A stretch of 64,000 bases of DNA from Oharaeibacter diazotrophicus (GTDB lineage: Bacteria; Pseudomonadota; Alphaproteobacteria; Rhizobiales; Pleomorphomonadaceae), in assembly GCF_004362745.1 (NCBI RefSeq), contig NZ_SNXY01000008.1:248001-312000 (forward strand), given 5' to 3'. Below the pieces are notes generated by a model. The model was not told the DNA's origin. It did no database searches and saw only the letters and a list, made by a program, of their open reading frames with translations. This document shows, piece by piece, positions 54,175 to 60,638 of this stretch. The number at the start of each line of letters is the position of its first letter. The first letter of the stretch is position 1. Made by a program: the position numbers and the translations under genes.

Positions 54175-54999
54175 TCAGATCTCCCGCTTCAGCGCGCTCT
54201 CGTGCCAGCGGCGCAGCGCGAGATGGGACACGAGGCTGGTCAGCCAGAACACCAGCACGCCGGTCGACGACAACAGGATCAGGCCGGCGAAGAGGCGCGG
54301 GATGTTGAGGCGGTACTGGCTCTCCAGGATGCGGAAGGCGAGGCCGGAGCCGGCGCCGGCCGAGCCGGCCGAGAATTCGGCGACCACCGCGGCGATCAGC
54401 GCGAGGCCGCCGCCGATCCTGAGGCCGGTGAAGAAATAGGGCTGCGCCGCCGGGATCTTGAGGAACAGCAGCGTCTGCAGGCGGCTGGCGCCGTAGAGGT
54501 GGAAGAGGTCGAGGAGGTTGTGGTCGACCGACTTCAGGCCGGCCGTCATGTTGGAGAGGATCGGGAAGAAGGTGACGATGAAGGCGCAGGTCAGCACCGC
54601 CGCCTGGGTGTTCGGCACGTAGATCAGGATCAGCGGCGCGATCGCGACGATCGGCGTCACCTGCAGGATCACCGCGTAGGGGAACAGCGCGAGGCCGGCG
54701 ATCCGCGACTCCGTCATCAGGACGGCCAGCAGGCTGGCGCCGGCGACCGCCAGGAACAGGGCGGAGAAGGTGATCTCGAGCGTCACGAGGAGAGCGCCGG
54801 ACAGGGTGCCCCAATCCTTGACGAGCGTCTGCGCCACCAACCACGGCCCCGGCAAGATGTAGGGCTTCACGTCGTAGGCGCGGACGTACCAGTCCCAGAC
54901 CAGCAGCACCGCCACCAGGATGGCGAGCGGCACCAGCACGGGCAGAAGGCGCTCGCGGAGCGGGCGCGGCGGCGCGGCAGGGGGCGGGGCGTCGGTCAT
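54175..54999 (-). CDS. ABC importer permease (SsuC/ThiX type)
   Basis: A 274-aa BPD_transp_1 permease with six helices. After a Pro/Ala-rich tail the membrane part runs from LLPVLVPLAILVAVLLVWDWYV. The cytoplasmic EAA-like loop is LDLFHLYGASRLQTLLFLKIPAAQPYFFTGLRIGGGLALIAAVVAEF. It partners with the ATPase and the NMT1-type binding protein. Its start overlaps the ATPase stop (ATGA); the amidohydrolase gene follows after 3 nt. Confidence 0.88.
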   Translation of the reverse strand: MTDAPPPAAPPRPLRERLLPVLVPLAILVAVLLVWDWYVRAYDVKPYILPGPWLVAQTLVKDWGTLSGALLVTLEITFSALFLAVAGASLLAVLMTESRIAGLALFPYAVILQVTPIVAIAPLILIYVPNTQAAVLTCAFIVTFFPILSNMTAGLKSVDHNLLDLFHLYGASRLQTLLFLKIPAAQPYFFTGLRIGGGLALIAAVVAEFSAGSAGAGSGLAFRILESQYRLNIPRLFAGLILLSSTGVLVFWLTSLVSHLALRRWHESALKREI

Positions 55000-55805
55000 A
55001 GGTGGTCGTTCGCCCCCATGGCGGCGTGGAGGGCGGCCGACACGTCGAGGCAGGTGCGGCCGTAGAGTTCGGTGGTGCGGAAGGCCTCGTCGCGCAGCGG
55101 CGGCGCGTCGACGGCGAATTCGGAGACGACCCGGCCGGGCCGGGCCGCCATCACCACGATGCGGGAGGAGAGGTAGACGCTCTCGTAGACCGAGTGGGTC
55201 ACGAACACCACGGTCCAGCCGAGCTGGTCTCGCAGGCGCAGGATGTCGTTGTTGAGCTTGAAGCGGGTGATCTCGTCGAGCGCGGCGAAGGGCTCGTCCA
55301 TCAGGAGGATGCGCGGTCGCGTGACCAGGGCGCGGGCGATCGACACCCGCATCTTCATGCCGCCGGAGAGCTCGCGCGGATAGTGGCCGGCGAAGGCGGA
55401 CAGGCCGACCAGCGCCAGCGCCTCCTCGACGTCGGTCTTCACCGCGCCGCGGCGGTTGCCCTCGAGGCGGAGCGGCAGGAAGACGTTGTCGAAGACGCTC
55501 GCCCAGGGCATCAGCGTCGGCTCCTGGAACACGAAACCGATGCCGCCGGCCCGCCGGCGCGCGCCGTCGTCGGCCCCGCCCGGCCAGACGATGCGGCCGG
55601 CGCTCGGCTGGGTCAGGCCGGCCATGATGCGCAGCGCCGTCGACTTGCCGCAGCCGGAGGGCCCGAGCAGGCTGAGGAACTCGCCCTGGCGGACGGCGAG
55701 GTCGAGGCCGGCGAGCGCGAGCGTGCCGTTGGAGAAGGTCTTGGTCACGCCCTCGAGGCGGACCACCGGCGCACCGGGTGGCGCGGGTGACGGGACGGCG
55801 GACAA
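54996..55805 (-). CDS. ABC importer ATPase (SsuB/TauB type)
   Basis: A 269-aa ABC ATPase: Walker A GPSGCGKST near 48, Q-loop FVFQEPTLMPWASV, signature LSGGMKMRVSIARAL, Walker B ILLMDEPFAALD and H-loop THSVYES. The subfamily powers nitrate/sulfonate/taurine and thiamine- or pyrimidine-precursor importers. Encoded between the binding-protein and permease genes. Confidence 0.9.
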   Translation of the reverse strand: MSAVPSPAPPGAPVVRLEGVTKTFSNGTLALAGLDLAVRQGEFLSLLGPSGCGKSTALRIMAGLTQPSAGRIVWPGGADDGARRRAGGIGFVFQEPTLMPWASVFDNVFLPLRLEGNRRGAVKTDVEEALALVGLSAFAGHYPRELSGGMKMRVSIARALVTRPRILLMDEPFAALDEITRFKLNNDILRLRDQLGWTVVFVTHSVYESVYLSSRIVVMAARPGRVVSEFAVDAPPLRDEAFRTTELYGRTCLDVSAALHAAMGANDHL

Positions 55806-55862
55806 AGGGATCTCCTGATCCGGCTCGAAGGCGGCTCGCGCCGGCGACGGACGACGGGCGCG

Positions 55863-55902
55863 CCGGAGGGCCGCGGCCGTCGGCGACGGCGCGGCCCTCC
55901 GG
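55863..55902 (-). other. Strong hairpin behind the NMT1-type binding-protein gene
   Basis: A perfect 13-bp stem CCGGAGGGCCGCG / CGCGGCCCTCCGG with a 14-nt loop in the 111-nt gap between the binding-protein stop and the ATPase gene. No T-run on the minus strand, so attenuation or mRNA stabilisation of the binding-protein message is more likely than full termination. Confidence 0.55.
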
Positions 55903-55916
55903 CCCGTTTTGCGACG

Positions 55917-56927
55917 TCAGCCGCCGAGGGCCTTCTTGACGTCGAGGCCGACGCCCTTGCAGACGAACTTCAGCGTGTAGGCCTTGGTGACGTCGACCGA
56001 GGCGTCGACCACGGCGGCGGCGACCATCTTGTCGTAGAAGGACTTGTGGTGGGCGTCGGTCATGCAGCCGATGCCGCCGGTCAGCGCCTCGGCGCTCTCG
56101 ACGATGCCGTATTCCTTCATCTTGGCGATCGAGAAGGCGATCTGCTCGTCGGTCATCTCCGGATTGTCGGTCTTGATCAGGGCGTTGGCGGCCTTGTTGT
56201 CGCCGTAGAGGTAGTTGTACCAGCCGATCGCGCTGGCATCGACGAAGCGCTGGACGAGGTCGGGCTTCTCGTCGACCAACTTCTGCTGCGCCTCGATGGT
56301 GGTGGAATAGGTGTCGAAGCCCTGGTCGGCGAGCAGGAAGATCTTCGGCTTCCAGCCGGCCTGACGCTCGACCTCGAAGGGCTCGGAGGTCAGGTAGCCC
56401 TGCTGGGCCGACTGGGGATCGGCGATGAAGGGGGCGGGATTGAAGGTATAGGGCTTGTACTGCTCGTCCTTGAAGCCCGGGTAGGCCTGCTTCATCCACT
56501 GGAAGCCGGTGATGAAGAGGTCCTTGCCGAGGAAGATGGTCGGCAGCTTGGCGAGGTCGGCGAAGGCGTCGATCCCCTGGTCGGGGTGCGCCATGATGAT
56601 CTGCGGGTCCTTCTGGAAGATCGCCGAGACCGTGACGGTCGGCACACCGTTCTTCACGGCGTCGAAGGACTCCAGCATGTTGCCGCCCATGTAGAAGTCG
56701 ATCTGGCCGGCGATCAGCAGCGAGCGGTTGGCGGCCTGCGGTCCGCCCTGGCGGATCGTGACCTTGAGGCCGTATTTCTCGTAGGTGCCGTCGGCGACGG
56801 CCTGGTAGAAGCCGCCGTGCTCGGCCTGGGCCAGCCAGTTGGTGCCGAAGCTGACCTCGTCGAGCGCGAGGGCGGGGCCGGCGGCGAGCGCGAGCGCGGC
56901 GCCGAGGAAGACGGTCGAGCGATTCAT
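55917..56927 (-). CDS. NMT1/THI5-type ABC substrate-binding protein
   Basis: 336 aa. A signal peptide (MNRSTVFLGAALALAAGPALA) precedes an NMT1/THI5-like domain: VSFGTNWLAQAEHGGFYQAVADGTYEKYGLKVTIRQGGPQ, then LLIAGQIDFYMGGNMLESFDAVKNGVPTVTV. Family members bind pyrimidine-like thiamine precursors, riboflavin, sulfonates or nitrate. The neighbouring deaminases argue for a nucleobase-like ligand. It is the first gene of a seven-gene operon. Four Cys occur late (GGIGCMTD, FVCKGVG), which is unusual but unexplained. Confidence 0.85.
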   Translation of the reverse strand: MNRSTVFLGAALALAAGPALALDEVSFGTNWLAQAEHGGFYQAVADGTYEKYGLKVTIRQGGPQAANRSLLIAGQIDFYMGGNMLESFDAVKNGVPTVTVSAIFQKDPQIIMAHPDQGIDAFADLAKLPTIFLGKDLFITGFQWMKQAYPGFKDEQYKPYTFNPAPFIADPQSAQQGYLTSEPFEVERQAGWKPKIFLLADQGFDTYSTTIEAQQKLVDEKPDLVQRFVDASAIGWYNYLYGDNKAANALIKTDNPEMTDEQIAFSIAKMKEYGIVESAEALTGGIGCMTDAHHKSFYDKMVAAAVVDASVDVTKAYTLKFVCKGVGLDVKKALGG

Positions 56928-57241
56928 GAAAGAGCTACTCCCCTCTGGCGCCTTTTCGGCGCTCGGTCGCTTGTCCGGACGGCCCATCCCGAACGCCGCC
57001 CACGTCCCGATACGCGGGATTTGGCAAGAAGGATGCCAAGGACCCGGGCAGTTCGACCGTTCCGCGGTCGTCCGCCCGGGCGACGACCCCCTCCGTGCGC
57101 CCGACGCCGAGCTTAGCGCGGTCCCATTGCCCAAAATAGAGGCTCCGTCGCCACTTGGTTGATCAGACCGGCCTCAGCTTCGGACTTGATCCCGCGGCGG
57201 CCCCGCCCCTACCGTCGCCCATTCCCCGCCGGAGGCAGCCG
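56928..57241. other. Divergent regulatory region of the nucleobase cluster
   Basis: 314 nt between the binding-protein operon (minus) and ridA (plus). It must hold both promoters. Around 57150-57175 there is a TTGGTTGATCAGACC stretch with a TGATCA core that could be part of an operator, but its arms are out of register and I do not call it. No small gene is supported. Confidence 0.5.
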
Positions 57242-57631
57242 ATGGTCCAGAGCTTCGATCCGCCGTCCGTGCGCCGTCCGTTCGGCCGCTATTCCCACGG
57301 CCTCCTGGTGCCGCCGGGCGCCGCGCTGCTGGTGACCTCGGGCCAGCTCGCGATCCGGCCGGACGAGAGCGTGCCGGAGGACGTCGGCGAGCAGGCCGAG
57401 GTCTGCTTCCAGGCGATCGGCGCGATCCTCGAGGCCGGCGGCATGGACTTCTCGAACGTGATCCGGATCGCCGCCTTCGTCACCCGGCGCGAGGACTTCC
57501 CGGCCTACATGGCCGTGCGCGACCGCCACGTCCGCGAACCGCTGCCGGTGTCGACCCTGATCGTGGTGTCCGGCTTCACCCGCCCCGAATTCAAGGTGGA
57601 GGTGGAAGTCACGGCGGCGAAGGTGCCATGA
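57242..57631 (+). CDS. RidA family protein (enamine/imine deaminase)
   Basis: 129 aa of the YjgF/YER057c/UK114 family. GRYSHGLLVPPGAALLVTSGQLAIRPD, AEVCFQAIGAILEAGGMDFSNVIRIAAFVTRREDF and the STLIVVSGFTRPEFKVEVEVTA end match, although the catalytic RPEARVE-type Arg region is varied. RidA proteins hydrolyse reactive enamines or imines, or act as ring-opening accessory hydrolases in pyrimidine and purine breakdown. GGAGG precedes the ATG. It overlaps the Uma2 gene by 4 nt. Confidence 0.85.
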   Translation: MVQSFDPPSVRRPFGRYSHGLLVPPGAALLVTSGQLAIRPDESVPEDVGEQAEVCFQAIGAILEAGGMDFSNVIRIAAFVTRREDFPAYMAVRDRHVREPLPVSTLIVVSGFTRPEFKVEVEVTAAKVP

Positions 57632-58206
57632 TGACGGCCCGCGAGCGGAGCGCGACAGCGATGGCCGAGATCGAACTCCAGTTCATGGACGCCGAGACCT
57701 TCCTCGACTGGGCGACCCGGCAGGAGGCGCGCCACGAACTCGTCGGCGGACTGCCGAAGATGATGACGGGCGCGCGGATCGGCCACGATCGCGTCGTCCG
57801 TCGGGCGTTGGCGCGGCTGACCGACCGTCTCGCCGGAGGGTCCTACGAGCCGTTCACCGACGACGTCGCCGTCCGGATCCCGAACGGGAACGTCCGCCGT
57901 CCCGACGTCACCGTCGCCTGTGGCGAATTCGACCCGAACGCCCTCGCGCTGACGGCCCCCGTGGTCGTGATCGAGGTGTTGCCGCCGCCGACACGCAGCT
58001 TCGACCTCGTGCGCAAGCTCGCCGAGTACCAGTCGCTGCCGAGCCTCCGCCACATCCTGCTGGTCGATCCCGACGACCGGCAGGCGCTGCTGCACGGCCG
58101 GGACGCCGACGGCGCCTGGACGCTCGAGACGCTGTCCGGCCCGGACGCCACGATCGACCTCGCCGCCCTCGGCATCACCCTCGCGCTCTCCGACCTCTAC
58201 GAGTGA
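57628..58206 (+). CDS. Uma2 family protein (PD-(D/E)XK nuclease fold)
   Basis: 192 aa. Uma2/DUF820 features: ELQFMDAETFLDWATRQEARHELVGG (family start), RRPDVTVACGEFD (PD motif Asp), VVVIEVLPPPTRSFDLVRKLAEYQSLPSLRHILLVDPDD with the ExV, K and Y positions expected of an active nuclease fold. An in-frame ATG at 57661 is closer to the family start. It overlaps ridA (ATGA) and the next gene (GTGA). A nuclease-fold protein inside a catabolic operon is unexpected and its role is unknown. Confidence 0.78.
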   Translation: MMTARERSATAMAEIELQFMDAETFLDWATRQEARHELVGGLPKMMTGARIGHDRVVRRALARLTDRLAGGSYEPFTDDVAVRIPNGNVRRPDVTVACGEFDPNALALTAPVVVIEVLPPPTRSFDLVRKLAEYQSLPSLRHILLVDPDDRQALLHGRDADGAWTLETLSGPDATIDLAALGITLALSDLYE

Positions 58207-58214
58207 CACCGCCC

Positions 58215-59558
58215 ATGCGCCTCTGGATCAAGGACCCGATCGCCATCCTCGCCGAGGGCGCCGAACGCGGCGTGGTGGTGGAGGGCGGCCGCATCGTCGA
58301 ACTGGTCGGCGCCGGCGCCGAGCCGTCGGCCCCGGTGGACGCCCGCTTCGACGCCGGGAGGCACGTGGTGATCCCCGGCCTCGTCAACACCCACCACCAC
58401 ATGTTCCAGACGCTGACGCGCGCCCACCCGGCGGCGATCAACAAGGAACTGTTCCCCTGGCTGGAGGCGCTGTTCCCGATCTGGGCGAAGAACGTCCGGC
58501 CGGACAATTTCCGTCTCGCCACCCGCCTCGCCCTGACCGAACTGCTGCTGTCGGGCTGCACCACGGTGTCGGACCACCAGTACCTGTTCCCGCCGGGGCT
58601 CGAGGACGCCATGGACATCCAGGCCGAGGAGGCCGCGGCCCTCGGTATCCGGATGACGCTGACGCGCGGTTCGCTCAACCTCACCGTCGAGGAGGGCGGC
58701 AACGCCATCGCCGGCGCGGTGCAGGACGCCGACACCATCCTCGCCGACTGCGAGCGCGTGCTCGGCCGCTACCACGACGCCGCCGAGGGCTCGATGCTGC
58801 AGGTGGCGCTCGCCCCTTGCGCGCCCTTCAACGTCACCAAGCGGCTGATGACCGAGACCGCGGCGCTCGCCGAGCGGTGGGACTGCGCCATGCACACCCA
58901 CCTCGCCGAGACCCGCGACGAGCTCGACTACTGCCGCGAGAAATTCAACTGCACCCCGGTCGACTACATCGAGGACTGCGGCTGGCTGAACGAGCGCGCC
59001 TGGGTCGCCCACGGCATCCACTTCAACGACGAGGAGGTCGGCCGGCTCGGCCGCCACGGCGTCGGCGTCTGCCACTGCCCGACGTCCAACGCCGTGCTGG
59101 CCTCCGGTCTCTGCCGGACTAAGGAACTCGAGGCGGCCGGCGCCAAGGTCGGGCTCGGGGTCGACGGCTCGGCCTCCAACGACAATTCCAACCTGATGGA
59201 ATCGCTGCGCCACGCGCTGATGCTCGGCCGGCTGCGCTACGACGCCGCCTCGGTGACCCATTTCGACGTCTACCGCTGGGCGACCGAGGGCTCGGCGAAG
59301 AACCTGCGCCGCGACGACATCGGCAAGATCGCCGTCGGCAAGCAGGCCGACCTCGCCTTCTACACCCTCGACGAGCTGCGCTTCTCCGGCGCCGGCGACC
59401 CGCTGGCCGCCCTGGTCCTCTGCGGCGCCCACGCCGCCGACCGGGTGATGGTGAAGGGCGAATGGCGCGTCGAGGACGGCACCGCGGTCGGGATCGACGT
59501 GGCGCGGCTGCGCCACGAACACGGCACCGCCGCCAGGAGGTTCCTCGAGAACCTCTGA
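58215..59558 (+). CDS. 8-oxoguanine deaminase
   Basis: 447 aa, amidohydrolase superfamily (AtzB/TrzN/8-oxoguanine deaminase branch). Metal ligands: GLVNTHHHMFQTLTRA near 58, THLAETRDELDYC, WVAHGIHF and GVDGSASNDNSNLMESLRHALML, the last highly typical of bacterial 8-oxoguanine deaminases. It converts 8-oxoguanine to urate and ammonia. A GTG at 58203 overlapping the Uma2 stop is an alternative start. Isocytosine or related bases are possible extra substrates. Confidence 0.88.
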   Translation: MRLWIKDPIAILAEGAERGVVVEGGRIVELVGAGAEPSAPVDARFDAGRHVVIPGLVNTHHHMFQTLTRAHPAAINKELFPWLEALFPIWAKNVRPDNFRLATRLALTELLLSGCTTVSDHQYLFPPGLEDAMDIQAEEAAALGIRMTLTRGSLNLTVEEGGNAIAGAVQDADTILADCERVLGRYHDAAEGSMLQVALAPCAPFNVTKRLMTETAALAERWDCAMHTHLAETRDELDYCREKFNCTPVDYIEDCGWLNERAWVAHGIHFNDEEVGRLGRHGVGVCHCPTSNAVLASGLCRTKELEAAGAKVGLGVDGSASNDNSNLMESLRHALMLGRLRYDAASVTHFDVYRWATEGSAKNLRRDDIGKIAVGKQADLAFYTLDELRFSGAGDPLAALVLCGAHAADRVMVKGEWRVEDGTAVGIDVARLRHEHGTAARRFLENL

Positions 59559-59635
59559 TCCCCGACGCTTCAACGAACGGCCGCCCGACGCCCGCCGCCG
59601 CGGGCGCGCGGCCGTCCGCCCTCCGGAGAGAGACC

Positions 59636-60436
59636 ATGAGCCTGCCCCGCCGCTTCTGGCACGAGATGACCGCCCCGGAGTTCCGCGACCCCGGCACGAA
59701 GGACTGGATCGCCGTCCTCCCCGTCGCCGCGATCGAGCAGCACGGGCCGCACCTGCCGGTCTACACCGACACCTGCGTCGCCGAAGGACAGGTGCGGCGG
59801 GTGATCGAACTCGCTCCGGCCGACCTGCCGGTGAGCTTCCTGCCGGTGCAGGCGGTGGCGAAGTCGAACGAGCACATCTCCTCGCCGGGCACGCTGACGC
59901 TCGACTGGGAGACCGTGACCAAGGCCTGGCTCGACATCGGCGACAGCGTCGCCCGCGCCGGCGTGCGCAAGCTGGTGATCGTCACCTCGCACGGCGGCAA
60001 CGTGCCGATCATGGACATCGTCGCGCGCGAACTCAGGATCCGCCACGACATGCTGGTGGTCGCCACCGCCTGGGCCCGGTTCGGCCAGCCGGCCGGCGTG
60101 TTCCCGGACGCCGAGTTCGTCTACGGCATCCACGGCGGCGACGTCGAGACGTCGCTGATGCTGCACCTGCGACCCGACCTCGTCAGGATGGACCTCGCCG
60201 AGGACTTCCGCTCGACCCAGCACGTGCTGATCGAGGAGATGGCGCAGCTCCGCGTGCACGGGCCGGTGCAGTTCGGCTGGAAGGCGCAGGACCTCAACCC
60301 GCACGGCGTGGTCGGCAACGCCGCCGCCGCCAGCGCGGAGAAGGGCCGGCTTTCGCTCGACCATGCCGCCCGCGGCTTCCTCGCCCTCTTGGACGACGTC
60401 GCCCGCTTCGATCCCGCCCGGCTGTGGAAGCCGTGA
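59636..60436 (+). CDS. Creatininase-family amidohydrolase
   Basis: 266 aa of the creatininase/ArfB/MftE family. Metal residues: PVAAIEQHGPHLPVYTDTCVAEG (Glu, His, Asp), VTSHGGNVPIMD and YGIHGGDVETSLML with the catalytic Glu. Members hydrolyse cyclic amides or formamides (creatinine, FAPy nucleotide, mycofactocin precursor). Here it follows 8-oxoguanine deaminase by 77 nt, with CGGAGAG before the ATG. It may open or deformylate a purine-derived ring; that is inference from context. Confidence 0.85.
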   Translation: MSLPRRFWHEMTAPEFRDPGTKDWIAVLPVAAIEQHGPHLPVYTDTCVAEGQVRRVIELAPADLPVSFLPVQAVAKSNEHISSPGTLTLDWETVTKAWLDIGDSVARAGVRKLVIVTSHGGNVPIMDIVARELRIRHDMLVVATAWARFGQPAGVFPDAEFVYGIHGGDVETSLMLHLRPDLVRMDLAEDFRSTQHVLIEEMAQLRVHGPVQFGWKAQDLNPHGVVGNAAAASAEKGRLSLDHAARGFLALLDDVARFDPARLWKP

Positions 60437-60559
60437 TCGAACCGGGAACATTTCCTCATTATGCATGCAGAATATGGAGTGTCTTACCCCCGTTCCGGGT
60501 GATCCGGGGCTTTACCCGCCAACGAAGCGCGAACACTCGGAGAACCCGCGGGACGCCGC

Positions 60560-60590
60560 TTGACCTTCCCGCTGCTGGAAGCCCCACATG
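60560..60590 (+). promoter_or_regulatory. CueR/MerR-type copper promoter of copA
   Basis: TTGACC (60560-60565) is followed by a 19-nt spacer holding the dyad CTTCC-CGCTGCT-GGAAG (60565 onward), the hallmark of CueR-regulated promoters, then a weak -10 (CACATG, 60585-60590). It lies about 50 nt upstream of copA. The long spacer and the dyad placed between -35 and -10 are diagnostic of the MerR family. The cueR gene is not in this window. Confidence 0.75.
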
Positions 60591-60638
60591 GGGAGCGTCG
60601 GCGCGGCGAGGGTTCCGCGCGCCCCGGAGGTGAAGGCC

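Noticed and set aside
57150-57175. TTGGTTGATCAGACC as a GntR-type operator for the nucleobase cluster
   Set aside because: The TGATCA core is palindromic but the flanking arms are one base out of register and occur once only.
57628-58206. Uma2 gene as part of a defence or restriction island
   Set aside because: No methyltransferase, toxin, helicase or mobile element is nearby; all neighbours are metabolic.
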